A stretch of 64,000 nucleotides of DNA from Streptomyces sp. NBC_01591. GTDB taxonomy: Bacteria; Actinomycetota; Actinomycetes; Streptomycetales; Streptomycetaceae. The stretch is from contig NZ_CP109327.1 of assembly GCF_035918155.1 (NCBI RefSeq), positions 992,001 through 1,056,000 on the forward strand. Direction: 5' to 3'. How positions within the stretch are numbered: position 1 is the stretch's first letter; each line of letters opens with the position of its first letter. Under the pieces are notes generated by a model. It had not been told where the DNA came from, made no database searches, and worked only from the letters and a program-made list of their open reading frames with translations. Positions 49,336-59,728 of the stretch are shown here, piece by piece. Made by a program: the position numbers and the translations under genes.

Positions 49336-50469
49336 ATGGCTTCCCGGCGGTTCCTGCAGTCGATCCGTGAGTCGCGAACGCGCGGGGACGCGCTCCTGGC
49401 GATGCCGTTCGCGCTGATCGTCGTCGTCACGGTGGTCGACATCTTCGCGCCGCCCGATGTCCATCTCGGTCCGTTCCTGGTGGCGGCGCCCGCGGTGGCC
49501 GCCTCGTTCACCGGACCGCGCATGACCGCCCTCGTCGGCGCGGTCGCCGTGCTGGCGCAGGCCCTGGTAGCCGTGGAGCGCACCAGCCTCAACGACCTCA
49601 ACCACACCTACCAGATCATCGCCCTCGTTCTCATCTCCGTCCTCGTCACCTTCTTCGCCCGTCTGAGGGTCCGCAACGAGCAGGCCGTGGCCCAGCTGCG
49701 TTCGGTGGCCGAGGCGGCGCAGCGTGTGGTGCTGCGGCCGCTGCCCGGACGGAGCGGACCGCTGCGCATCGCCTCGGTCTATCTGGCCGCGGAGGCGGAG
49801 GCCCAGATCGGTGGCGACCTCTACGCCGCCGCCCGCACCGCGGAAGGCACCCGGCTGATCATCGGCGATGTGCGCGGCAAGGGGCTCGCCGCGATCGGTG
49901 AGGCGGCCAGCGTCCTGGGTGCCTTCCACGCTCTGTCCCGCCAGCGATGGCGGCTGCCCGAGCTGGTGGCTCATCTGGAGACGAGCATCGCACCGGACCC
50001 GGACGACACCGCACGCGACGGCGAGGACGGGGAGGGCGGTCCGGACCTCACGGAGTCCTTCGTCACCGCGGCCGTTCTCGACATCCCCGACGACGCTGCC
50101 GAGATCCGCCTCGTCAGCTGCGGCCATCCGCCGCCGCTCCTCCTGCGTGCGGGTGAGGTGATCCCGCTCGGCGTACGGGTACCGGCCCCGCCACTCGGTC
50201 TGGCGCGCCTGGTGGTCACCGAACACACGGCGGAGACGTTCCGCTTCGAGGCCGGTGACACCCTGCTCCTGTACACCGACGGCGTCATCGAGTCCCGGGA
50301 CCGGTCGGGGCACTTCTATCCGCTGCGGGAGCGGGCCGCCTCGCGGTGCGGCGCGGGCCCCGACGCCCTGCTGGAGTCCCTGTGCGCCGATCTGCTGCGC
50401 CACGCGGGCGGCCACCTGGGGGACGACGCCGCGCTGGTCGCCATCGAGCGCCTGCCGGCCCCCGGATGA
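49336..50469 (+). CDS. Membrane-anchored PP2C (SpoIIE-type) phosphatase
   Basis: A 377-residue protein. Residues 20-110 carry three or four hydrophobic segments (ALLAMPFALIVVVTVVDIFA, FLVAAPAVAASFTGPRMTAL, YQIIALVLISVLVTFFARLR), followed by a short helical linker and a SpoIIE phosphatase domain. Metal-binding residues are in QIGGDLYAAARTA, IIGDVRGKGLAAIGE, VSCGHPPPLLLRAG, LLYTDGVIESRDR and HLGDDAALVAIE. It would dephosphorylate an anti-anti-sigma factor in response to a membrane signal. ATG at 49336 (MASRRFLQSIRES) matches my memory of related proteins; GTG at 49318 is an alternative start. It is divergent from the IclR gene. Confidence 0.85.
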   Translation: MASRRFLQSIRESRTRGDALLAMPFALIVVVTVVDIFAPPDVHLGPFLVAAPAVAASFTGPRMTALVGAVAVLAQALVAVERTSLNDLNHTYQIIALVLISVLVTFFARLRVRNEQAVAQLRSVAEAAQRVVLRPLPGRSGPLRIASVYLAAEAEAQIGGDLYAAARTAEGTRLIIGDVRGKGLAAIGEAASVLGAFHALSRQRWRLPELVAHLETSIAPDPDDTARDGEDGEGGPDLTESFVTAAVLDIPDDAAEIRLVSCGHPPPLLLRAGEVIPLGVRVPAPPLGLARLVVTEHTAETFRFEAGDTLLLYTDGVIESRDRSGHFYPLRERAASRCGAGPDALLESLCADLLRHAGGHLGDDAALVAIERLPAPG

Positions 50470-50511
50470 CGCCGCGGGCCCGCGCCCTCGGCTCCGCCGC
50501 ACGCCCTGCCT

Positions 50512-51717
50512 TCAGCTCTGCCCGGTGCCCAGCCGGCGTGACACGGCGCGCAGCCAGGGGTGACGTTCGTGGAGTTGCGCGGACCGCCGGTCGAGCTCCT
50601 TGCCCAGGCGTTCGGTGCGCTTGTCGATGTCGAGCTCGTCCAGGATCCGGTCGACCTCGGCGAGCAGCGCGCCGTGCAACTGCCACTGCCTGGGATGTTC
50701 CTGGACGTCTTCGAGAAGCAGGTCGGCCACCCGGTCCCTGGTCGCGCGGCTGACGGCGAGTGTGTGGGCCAGTCGGGCCTCCGCCTCCTCGGCGTTCTCT
50801 GCGAGCGGAGTGGTGATCAGCTCCGAGAAGCTCTCGACGGCACCGGCCATCTGCCCGAACAGCTCCGTCAGGGACTCGGCCACATCGGCGGGGAACAGCG
50901 TCTCGTCGGTACGGGCCTTGGCCAGGTCGGTCAGGGTGCGCGACAGTACCCGCAGCACCACGGCGCAGATCTCCAGGGTGTCCAGACCGGTGCGCAGCAC
51001 GACCCGGTAGAGCAGCCCCTGCCGGACCCGCGGATTGAGTGTGAGGCTGTCCTCCGCCTGCCGCAGCGAGGCGTCGACCTCCACGATGTCGTGATCGAGG
51101 CGGCGGGCCGCGTGGAGCCGGTCGGCCGCCCGCTCGACGGAGACATGACCGCTCACGTCCTCGCCCATCGCACGGAACATCTGTCCCATCTCGCGGGCCA
51201 GGCCGTCGATGGAGGCGCCCGCGGGCTGCACCCACACGGGAGGCGCCAGGAGCAGGTTGAACAGCAGCCCCACGCCCGCGCCGATCAGGGTCTCCAGCAC
51301 CCGGTCCCAGGCGGTCGACGCGACCTGCGAGACGCCCAGCACGAGCATCGCGCTGATCGCCACCTCGGGTACGAACTCGCCGACGCGCACCAGCCGCCCG
51401 ATGATCAGCGAGGCGAAGATCGTCAGCCCGAGGCTCCACCAGTTGAGCCCCACCAACGCGGTGAACGCACTGGCGATGAGCACCCCGACCACGACCGAGT
51501 TCACCCGGCGGATCCCCGTGGTGAGGGTCGCGTAGAGGGTGACCTGCACGACGAGGAGTGCGGTGAGCGGGGCCGTGAGCGGTGCGGGATGCGGCAGGGC
51601 CCACACCGCCACGGCATAGGCGATGACGGCAGCGGCCGTGGAACGCAGGGTCTGCGCTCCGACGGGCTCGGTCGTTCGCCGGACGAGCTCGATCACGGGT
51701 GCGGATACGCGTGCCAT
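50512..51717 (-). CDS. FUSC/aromatic-acid-exporter-like membrane protein
   Basis: A 401-residue protein. The N-terminal 165 residues have about six hydrophobic segments: LRSTAAAVIAYAVAVWALPH, VNSVVVGVLIASAFTALVGL and ETLIGAGVGLLFNLLLAPPV. A long helical cytoplasmic part follows (LDHDIVEVDASLRQAEDSLT, ELDRRSAQLHERHPWLRAVS). This is the architecture of the FUSC/ArAE family, thought to export aromatic acids or related compounds. Start at 51717 with GAAGGA nearby. It lies between a PP2C phosphatase gene (convergent) and a GT1 gene on the same strand. The exported compound is unknown. Confidence 0.8.
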   Translation of the reverse strand: MARVSAPVIELVRRTTEPVGAQTLRSTAAAVIAYAVAVWALPHPAPLTAPLTALLVVQVTLYATLTTGIRRVNSVVVGVLIASAFTALVGLNWWSLGLTIFASLIIGRLVRVGEFVPEVAISAMLVLGVSQVASTAWDRVLETLIGAGVGLLFNLLLAPPVWVQPAGASIDGLAREMGQMFRAMGEDVSGHVSVERAADRLHAARRLDHDIVEVDASLRQAEDSLTLNPRVRQGLLYRVVLRTGLDTLEICAVVLRVLSRTLTDLAKARTDETLFPADVAESLTELFGQMAGAVESFSELITTPLAENAEEAEARLAHTLAVSRATRDRVADLLLEDVQEHPRQWQLHGALLAEVDRILDELDIDKRTERLGKELDRRSAQLHERHPWLRAVSRRLGTGQS

Positions 51718-51829
51718 TTCCTTCCCATGCCCGCCCGTGCGCCGCGCCAGCGCCCCGGCACGGCGACACCCACCGTACGGAGGTGCGGGCGGGCGGCCCC
51801 GTCATGGTCCGGGAGCATGGTTCCCGGGA

Positions 51830-52975
51830 TCACAGTTCGAGGGTGTCGAGCAGCTCCCCGGCCGTGGGGGTGGCCCGCATCTCCTCGGCCAGGCACTCGG
51901 CCCGCGCACGGTACGAGGGTTCCCCGAGGATCATTTCGGCGGCCGCACGGATGCTCCGTACGTCGTCGGGGCCCAGCACCGGCGGCTCGTCCGCCGGGCT
52001 GCCGGTCGGGGTGACGGCCGTCCCCGCCCCCGCCCCGGCCACCAGTCGGGCGTTCACCGGCTGGTCGGCGAAGAGGGGGACGCAGATCACCGGGACGCCG
52101 GCCGCCAGGGCGCCGAAGACCGTGCCCGAACCGCCGTGGCAGACCACGAGGGAGGCACGGCGCAGGACGTCCTCCTGCGGCACCCACGGCTCCGCATGGA
52201 CATGGGGCGGCAGCGGTCCGAGGTCCGTCGCGTCGATGAGGTGGCCCGTCGTGAGCAGTACCCGCACCGGCAGTACGCTCACCGCCTCGACAACCGCCCG
52301 GTACAGGCCCGCCGCCGTCGGCAGGGCGCCCGCCTCGGTGCCGAGCGTGACGTGGACCAGCGGTTCCTCCGCTCCGCCCCACCAGTCCGGCAGCGCACCC
52401 GGCCGAAGCGCTCCGTGGTAGCGGTGGGTCACGGCGTACGGCGAGGGGTCCAGGGAAGCCGGCAGGCGGGTCAGATACGGGGAAGCGAGGAGCCGCTCCG
52501 CGATGCCGGGTCCGTACGCGTCGAGCGCGAGGCCCATGAGCGGGTCGGTGGACCGGGTGAACCGCGCGGCCGAGACCGCGACCCTGGCATGCGGGATTCC
52601 ATGGCGCTCGGCGGCCACCACCGACGCGAACTCGAATGCCTCGTGCAGGACGAGGTCGGGCCGCCAGTCGCGGCACGCCTCCTCCAGCGCGGGAAGCATC
52701 GCGGCGGTACCGAGCCGGCCGAACACCTCCCTGACCATCAGGGAGACGCCGTCGTCCGGGGGCAGTGCCAGCACGCGCGCCATGACCTGCGCGAGTTCCT
52801 CCTGGGACGGCTCCCCGCCGATGCGGTACGGCTGTTTCCGGGTCGCCAGTAACGGTTCGAGCGCCGGCGGGGCGACGACGAGGACGTCGTCGCCCCGTGC
52901 CGTGCACGCGTCGATGAGGGGGATGAGTGGGTGGAAGTGGCCCGATCCGCGGGTCGAGGCGAAAAGTACACGCAT
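51830..52975 (-). CDS. GT1-type (UGT/MGT-like) glycosyltransferase
   Basis: A 381-residue GT-B enzyme of family 1. It starts MRVLFASTRGSGHFHPLIPL and has DLVLHEAFEFASVVAAERHG, LVHVTLGTEAGALP, HAEPWVPQEDVLRRASLVVC and the donor motif CHGGSGTVFGALAAGVPVIC followed by PLFADQPVNARLV. Enzymes of this group glycosylate small molecules such as macrolides or phenolics. No biosynthetic genes are adjacent, so it may serve self-protection or detoxification. The gene appears leaderless: a TAGGCT -10 element sits 7 bp before the ATG and there is no Shine-Dalgarno. Confidence 0.87.
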   Translation of the reverse strand: MRVLFASTRGSGHFHPLIPLIDACTARGDDVLVVAPPALEPLLATRKQPYRIGGEPSQEELAQVMARVLALPPDDGVSLMVREVFGRLGTAAMLPALEEACRDWRPDLVLHEAFEFASVVAAERHGIPHARVAVSAARFTRSTDPLMGLALDAYGPGIAERLLASPYLTRLPASLDPSPYAVTHRYHGALRPGALPDWWGGAEEPLVHVTLGTEAGALPTAAGLYRAVVEAVSVLPVRVLLTTGHLIDATDLGPLPPHVHAEPWVPQEDVLRRASLVVCHGGSGTVFGALAAGVPVICVPLFADQPVNARLVAGAGAGTAVTPTGSPADEPPVLGPDDVRSIRAAAEMILGEPSYRARAECLAEEMRATPTAGELLDTLEL

Positions 52976-52982
52976 GGGGTCG

Positions 52983-52988
52983 AGCCTA
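52983..52988 (-). promoter_or_regulatory. -10 element of a leaderless GT1 transcript
   Basis: On the minus strand TAGGCT ends 7 bp before the ATG, so transcription should begin at or next to the start codon. No clear -35 was found. Confidence 0.5.
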
Positions 52989-53123
52989 GGGATGTCCGTC
53001 CTCTGACCACAGGACCGCTTTCCGCCTGATTTCGGCCGGATTACCAGCCGTGGTGCCGGCGGTGGGCGCGACCGGCTTCTCCATCACCGGCCCGGCTCGC
53101 GCGCCCCGGCACCGACGCTCGTC

Positions 53124-54548
53124 TCACGCGCCGCGGGCCCGGGTGGCGAGCACGGCGGCCAGGATGCCCGGCACGAGCAGCAGTCCGAAGGCGGCGGCGT
53201 AGCCGACGTGGTCGTTCGAGCCGGCGCCCAGGAAGGCGTTGAAGACGGCGGAGGCGACGCCCAGCACCAGGATCTGGCCCAGATTCTGGTTGGTCTGCAT
53301 CGCGCTGCTGGCATAGCCCTGCCGGCCGGTCGGGGCATGGGCGAGCGACAGCACGGTGAGGGACGGGGCGAGCAGGCCCATGCCGACCGCGGCGACGACC
53401 ATCGACGACGCGGCCGTGACCGCCGGCATCCCGGGCAGCGACCCGACGAGGGCGATCACCACCGCCGCCGCCTGCACAAGCGCACCGACCACGACCAGGC
53501 GGTGGCGCGGGGTCCGTTCCGGCAGGCGGCCCTGCACCCAGGAAGAGGCTGCCCAGGCCACGGCGGCGCCCGTGAAGGCCAGACCCGTCACGACGGGGGC
53601 CACGTCCCGGCCGGTGACGAGCATCAGCGGCACCAATGCCTCCAGCGTGAAGAACACTCCTGAACTCAGCCCGCGCAGCAGCACCGTGGCCGGCAGGCCG
53701 CGCGCGGCACGCCAGGTGCCGGCCGGCAACAGCCGTGAGGCGAACAGCACCATCAGGGCGAGTCCCCCCGCCGCGAACAGCAGATGGCGGGTGTCCCAGC
53801 CCGATGCGCCGTACTGGCCCAGCGCCGCACCCACGCTCACCGCCACCGCGACCATCAGGGCGGGGCGCGGTGTCCTGTCCTCCGACGGCGCGGACGCGGC
53901 CGGCCAGGAACGGCGGCGCAGCACGGCCACAACCGCCAGCGCCGGAAGCGCCGTCAGCGCTGCCAGATCGTAGAACACCGCACGCCAGGACCACCACTCG
54001 GCCACCAGCCCCGCCAGCGGAGGGCCGACCAGTGACGGAATGATCCAACAGGCGCTCATCAGTGCCAGGGCGCGCGGTTGCAGACGGTCGGGGTACGCCT
54101 GGCCGATCGCGGCGTTGATCGACACCGCGACCATCCCGCCCGCCACCCCGTCCACGAAGCGACCGGCGGCCAGTTGCCAGATCGAGGTACTGGCGGCCGA
54201 GACGAGCAGGGTGACCACCGCCAGCACCATGCCCGCCGCCAGCGGACGGTGTGCCCCCGCGCGGTCCGCCCAGTGGCCGCCCAGCACCCCGCCCAGCAGA
54301 CTCGCGGCCACGAAGCAGCCCGCCACCAGCGGGAAGAGCGACACCCCGTCCAGATCCCGTGCGGCCGTCGGGAGTGTGGGTACCACGGCCAGTGCGGCCA
54401 GCCCGGTCAGGAACATCACTGCGGCGAAGCTGGCGGTGGCTGCCGCGTACGTTCTGGAGAACAGTCCCTCGGCGGCTTCGGACCGTACCGGCGGAAGGTC
54501 CGCCGTCGTCCGCTCGCCGCATACCGTCGTGGCCGGTTCCGTGGACAT
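53124..54548 (-). CDS. Major facilitator superfamily transporter
   Basis: A 474-residue membrane protein with 12 to 14 predicted segments. The motif-A region reads LLGGVLGGHWADRAGAHRPL between helices 2 and 3, and QLAAGRFVDGVAGGMVAVSI follows in helix 4. Other blocks are INAAIGQAYPDRLQPRALAL, SLVGPPLAGLVAEWWSWRAV and SSAMQTNQNLGQILVLGVAS. It resembles drug-exporter-type MFS proteins, probably a proton antiporter. The start is uncertain: ATG at 54546-54548 or GTG at 54588-54590, neither with a Shine-Dalgarno. Position beside a GT1 glycosyltransferase suggests joint detoxification or export, but that is only context. Confidence 0.82.
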   Translation of the reverse strand: MSTEPATTVCGERTTADLPPVRSEAAEGLFSRTYAAATASFAAVMFLTGLAALAVVPTLPTAARDLDGVSLFPLVAGCFVAASLLGGVLGGHWADRAGAHRPLAAGMVLAVVTLLVSAASTSIWQLAAGRFVDGVAGGMVAVSINAAIGQAYPDRLQPRALALMSACWIIPSLVGPPLAGLVAEWWSWRAVFYDLAALTALPALAVVAVLRRRSWPAASAPSEDRTPRPALMVAVAVSVGAALGQYGASGWDTRHLLFAAGGLALMVLFASRLLPAGTWRAARGLPATVLLRGLSSGVFFTLEALVPLMLVTGRDVAPVVTGLAFTGAAVAWAASSWVQGRLPERTPRHRLVVVGALVQAAAVVIALVGSLPGMPAVTAASSMVVAAVGMGLLAPSLTVLSLAHAPTGRQGYASSAMQTNQNLGQILVLGVASAVFNAFLGAGSNDHVGYAAAFGLLLVPGILAAVLATRARGA

Positions 54549-54688
54549 CGCAGGTGCGTCACGCGATGAGTGCTTCGGGGCATCAGTCACGGGCGCACAA
54601 GCTATGCCGACCGCACGACCGCGTGCCACTCGTTTTCCGCGTACGGAGTCGGCCGCGATGCCCGCACCCGAAGCACCCGACCCACACT

Positions 54689-54841
54689 TCACGAGGCGCG
54701 GCGCAACGCTGCGCGAAGGGTTCCCCGCTGTGCCGGGAAGCGGACCGGAGCGCCGGGGAAGGGTCCGACCCACAGGGAGTCGGGGCGCAGCCGGGCCACT
54801 GCCCGTACCTCGATCCTCGCGCCGGACCGCACGGTTCGCAT
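54689..54841 (-). CDS. Possible small hypothetical protein (weak)
   Basis: A 50-residue reading frame with moderate codon bias (roughly 80 percent G or C at third positions by eye). The product is basic, beginning MRTVRSGARIEVRAVARLRP. No family is recognised, and the nearest purine-rich stretch touches the start codon. It may be a decayed gene or chance. Confidence 0.25.
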   Translation of the reverse strand: MRTVRSGARIEVRAVARLRPDSLWVGPFPGAPVRFPAQRGTLRAALRRAS

Positions 54842-55032
54842 CCTGATCAGCCCACCGCCGTCGGTGTGCCCGTCAGCTTTCGACGGGCTCGACCGGTGCC
54901 TTCCCGATCTGCTGACTCGGGCCGGCCCGCGTACGCCACCGGGCTCGTGGACGTGATCACCGGACTCTGGATCGCCCCCGTGACGCCCGACCGGTAACGG
55001 ACGTGGCGCCGGGCCTTCGCGGGGATGCGGCC

Positions 55033-55070
55033 GGTGGGCCACGCCTCGGCTGCGCGAGGCGTGGCCCACC
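55033..55070 (-). terminator. 16-bp perfect hairpin downstream of htpG
   Basis: Arms GGTGGGCCACGCCTCG (55033-55048) and CGAGGCGTGGCCCACC (55055-55070) with a 6-nt loop, 108 bp after the htpG stop codon. Confidence 0.75.
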
Positions 55071-55178
55071 ACGAGGAGTGCGCCGCTGCCGGGTCACCGG
55101 CCCCCGAGGAAGGTGCGGAGGCCGGTCACCGCCCCGGGGCCGAGGAGGCGTTGCCCCGAGGCGCGGGAGCGGTTGCGA

Positions 55179-57107
<1,929 letters not shown>

Positions 57108-57301
57108 AATCCGTGATTCCTTCTCAGGTCCGCGGGCTGGAATCTGGCCTGAGCACTTTAGATCAGCTGGTCATCGTGCCGGGACCGGGTGGTTGAGAAT
57201 GGGCGGATAAGGCGAAGCGAAGTTGCCGGACCGACGGACGGGGCACGTGACGGAGGCGACGGCGCGATGAGTTCACTGCCCGGGGCCACACGGTCGAGGC
57301 G

Positions 57302-57329
57302 GGTGTACGGGGCGGTCGGCCCGTACACC
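57302..57329 (-). terminator. Hairpin directly after the SDR gene
   Basis: Arms GGTGTACGGG (57302-57311) and CCCGTACACC (57320-57329) with an 8-nt loop, 1 bp beyond the stop codon of the minus-strand SDR. It closes the operon VOC, GntR, SDR, SDR. Confidence 0.7.
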
Positions 57330-57330
57330 G

Positions 57331-58134
57331 TCAGCCCGGCGCCACCGCGTACCCGTCGGCCGTCCAGCCGCCGTCGCTGACCATCACCTGGCCCGTGATG
57401 TTCGCGGACACCCCGGAGGACAGGAAGAGGGCGAGATGCGCGATGTCCTGCGGGCTGCCGAGGCGGCCGCGCGGGGTGCGGCGGCGCAGCGCCTGGGTGT
57501 CCAGCCGTCCGGCGTCGGAGAGCCGGGTCAGCAGGTCGGTCTCGACGTAGCCGGGCGCGAGCGCGTTGACCCGGATGCCGAACGGGGCCCACTCGACGGC
57601 CAGGACCTTGGTGAGGGCGGCGACGGCGGCCTTGGTCGCGCAGTACGCCGCGCGCTCGGGCCCGGCCGTCACGCCGTACATCGACGAGGTGGTGAGGATG
57701 ACGCCTCCGTCGCCCTCGCGCATGACGTGGGCGGCGGCGCGCGCGCAGACGAAGACTCCGGTGAGGTTGACGTCCAACGCGGTGTTCCAGCGGTCCAGTT
57801 CGAGATCGAGGGAGGGCGCGTTGGCGGATACACCGGCGTTGGCGACCATGACGGACAGCTCTCCCGTCCGGGCGGTGAACGCGGTGAGCGCCGCCGTCAC
57901 GGCGTCCTGGTCGCTCACCGGGGCGGTGGCCGCCGCGATCACCTGCTCGGGGTGGCGCGCCGCCAGTGCGGGCCGCACCCGGTCCAGTTCGTCGCTGTCG
58001 ATGTCGAGCAGCAGCACATGGCAGCCGGCGCGCGCGAAGGCGTCGGCCATCGCCAGGCCCAGGCCGCGCGCGGCGCCGGTGACGCATACGGACCTGCCGC
58101 TCAGGTCGGGGTAGATCGCCGCTTCGGTCGTCAT
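57331..58134 (-). CDS. Short-chain dehydrogenase/reductase (SDR 1)
   Basis: A 267-residue classical SDR. The cofactor motif is VTGAARGLGLAMADAFARAG (TGxxxGxG), with Asp in LLLDIDSDEL indicating NAD preference, NAG in VMVANAGVSANAP, and the catalytic Ser-Tyr-Lys in LTTSSMYGVTAGPERAAYCA followed by TKAAVAAL. It oxidises or reduces an alcohol/ketone. ATG at 58134 is used, with an alternative GTG start at 58152. It lies downstream of a second SDR gene and the FadR-type regulator in the same orientation. Two SDRs next to a 2-oxoacid dehydrogenase suggest stepwise oxidation of a diol or hydroxy acid. Substrate unknown. Confidence 0.87.
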   Translation of the reverse strand: MTTEAAIYPDLSGRSVCVTGAARGLGLAMADAFARAGCHVLLLDIDSDELDRVRPALAARHPEQVIAAATAPVSDQDAVTAALTAFTARTGELSVMVANAGVSANAPSLDLELDRWNTALDVNLTGVFVCARAAAHVMREGDGGVILTTSSMYGVTAGPERAAYCATKAAVAALTKVLAVEWAPFGIRVNALAPGYVETDLLTRLSDAGRLDTQALRRRTPRGRLGSPQDIAHLALFLSSGVSANITGQVMVSDGGWTADGYAVAPG

Positions 58135-58191
58135 GTTCCGTTCCGTTCCCACTCGCTCCGCCCTGCTCTCCGCCGGTGTTCCCGGCCGCGC

Positions 58192-58974
58192 TCACACCAT
58201 GTGCATGCCGCCGTTCACATGGATGACCTCGCCCTGTACGAAGCTCGCCGCGGGCGAGCACAGGAAGGTGACGACGGAGGCCACTTCCTCCGGCCTGCCC
58301 AGCCGGCCGAGGGGGGTGGCGGCGAGCGCGTTGTCGCCGCGGGTGGCGACGTAGTCGCGGGTCATGGAGGTCTCGATGATTCCGGGCGAGACCATGTTGA
58401 TCCGTGCCCTGGAGCCGAGTTCCCAGGCGAGGCTGCGGGAGAAGGCGAGCAGTGCGCCCTTGGTCGCCGCGTAGTGCGCGTGCCGGACGCTGCCGCGGTG
58501 ACCGGCCATGGAGGTCAGATTGACGATGCTGCCGCCCTCGTTGAGGTGGGGCAGCACGGCGCGGGTGAGGTAGAAGACGCCGTTGAGGTTGACCGAGATG
58601 ACGGTGTTCCACTGCTCGTCGGTCATGTCGGCGACGGCCTGTTCGGGATAGATCCCGGCAGCGGGTACGAGGAAGTCGACCGAGCCGAATGCCTCGACCG
58701 CGGCGGCGACGAAGGCGTTGTTGCTCTCCGGCGAGGCCGCATCCAGGGTGCGGGTGATCACGGTGGCACCCGTGGGGTCGAGTGTCGCGGCGAACGCCTC
58801 CAGTGCCCCGGCGTTCAGGTCGCCGAGCACCAGGTTGGCACCGGCGGCGTGGAACTGGCGGGCCACCTCGCGGGCGATGCCGCCGCCCGCGCCGGACAGG
58901 AGGAGGGTCCGGCCCTCGAAGGGGCGGGCGTCAGTCCGCGGAGCCTGCTGCGTCTGCTGTGTGGTCGCTGTCAT
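58192..58974 (-). CDS. Short-chain dehydrogenase/reductase (SDR 2)
   Basis: A 260-residue SDR. The glycine motif is slightly unusual, LLLSGAGGGIAREVARQFHA (SGAGGGIA where most have TGxxxGIG). LVLGDLNAGA supplies the NAD-binding Asp, and catalytic residues are in NLTSMAGHRGSVRHAHYAAT followed by K. The C-terminal block is LGRLGRPEEVASVVTFLCSP. Its start lies within the 3' end of the regulator gene (44-bp overlap), so expression is tied to that gene. It shares the cluster with SDR 1 and may act on the next intermediate. Substrate unknown. Confidence 0.86.
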   Translation of the reverse strand: MTATTQQTQQAPRTDARPFEGRTLLLSGAGGGIAREVARQFHAAGANLVLGDLNAGALEAFAATLDPTGATVITRTLDAASPESNNAFVAAAVEAFGSVDFLVPAAGIYPEQAVADMTDEQWNTVISVNLNGVFYLTRAVLPHLNEGGSIVNLTSMAGHRGSVRHAHYAATKGALLAFSRSLAWELGSRARINMVSPGIIETSMTRDYVATRGDNALAATPLGRLGRPEEVASVVTFLCSPAASFVQGEVIHVNGGMHMV

Positions 58975-59695
58975 GGTCGTCCTCTGTGAACAGTTCGGGA
59001 TGTTGGGCCAGTTCCAGCCGCGTACGGCGGATGTGGCCGGTGAGAAAGCGTTCGGCGTCGACGGTGTCGGCCCGCTTGATCGCCTCGATGATCAGGCGGT
59101 GTTCGGCGTGGATCAGTTCCCAGCCGCTGTCGCCGGCGAGCCGGGCGAAGGCGCGGCGGTAGTGCTGTGTGGTGTTCCAGAACCGGTCGACCATGTCGGT
59201 GATCTGGGCGACCCGGCATCCGGCGTAGGTGAGCAGGTGCAGCCGGCGGTCGAGGGCCAGGAAGCGGTCCACGTCGGTGGTGAGCTCGATCTGCCGCGCG
59301 ATCGTCTCCAGTTCGGCGACCTGATCGGCGGACAGATGAGGGATGCTCTCGCTGAGGGCGAGCGGTTCCAGGCGTTCGCGGATCTTGTAGACGCCCTCGC
59401 ACTCCGCCATGTCCATCCTGGAGACCCAGGCACCGCTGTTGGACTTCACGACGGTCAGGCCCTCGGCCGCCAGTATCCGCAGTGCCTCGCGTACGGGCAG
59501 CCGGCTGGCGCCGAGCTGCGCGGCGACCTGCTCCTGCATGATCCGGGCGCCGGGGCGCAGTTCACCGTTCAGGATGGCGGCACGCAGATGGTCCGCGACG
59601 CGCTGGCTGGCGACGGCGGCGCTGGATCCGGACGTACCTGATCCCGACGTGCTGGATCCGGTCGGGCCGGATCCGGTGGTCGGCTTGGGTGACAT
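58931..59695 (-). CDS. GntR/FadR-subfamily regulator (FCD domain)
   Basis: A 254-residue regulator. Residues 1-28 are a low-complexity Ser/Gly/Thr tail (PTTGSGPTGSSTSGSGTSGS) encoded by GGATCC-rich repeats. The winged helix is ASQRVADHLRAAILNGELRP, then LGASRLPVREALRILAAEGL, and an all-helical FCD effector domain follows with DRFLALDRRLHLLTYAGC and HAEHRLIIEAIKRADTVDAE (metal-binding Asp/His pattern). FadR-type regulators sense organic acids or acyl-CoA. Genes on both sides are catabolic, and two ATGGATCCAT palindromes flank the divergent promoter nearby, so it probably controls the whole region 57331-63983. Confidence 0.88.
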   Translation of the reverse strand: MSPKPTTGSGPTGSSTSGSGTSGSSAAVASQRVADHLRAAILNGELRPGARIMQEQVAAQLGASRLPVREALRILAAEGLTVVKSNSGAWVSRMDMAECEGVYKIRERLEPLALSESIPHLSADQVAELETIARQIELTTDVDRFLALDRRLHLLTYAGCRVAQITDMVDRFWNTTQHYRRAFARLAGDSGWELIHAEHRLIIEAIKRADTVDAERFLTGHIRRTRLELAQHPELFTEDDHDSDHTADAAGSAD

Positions 59696-59728
59696 GGTTC
59701 TCCCTGGTGCGGTGTCGCGGCAGCGTGT

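Larger units (their letters stand above)
54549..55178. other. Gene-poor stretch between the MFS gene and htpG
   Basis: About 630 bp. I see one weak reading frame on the minus strand (54689-54841, 50 residues, MRTVRSGARIEVRAVARLRP) with fairly G/C-rich third positions but no good Shine-Dalgarno and no recognised family. A strong hairpin at 55033-55070 is the likely htpG terminator. Nothing else was supported. Confidence 0.5.

Noticed and set aside
54078..54997. Open frames in the MFS to htpG gap on the + strand
   Set aside because: Composition is Arg/Pro-rich, no Shine-Dalgarno, partly antisense to the MFS gene.
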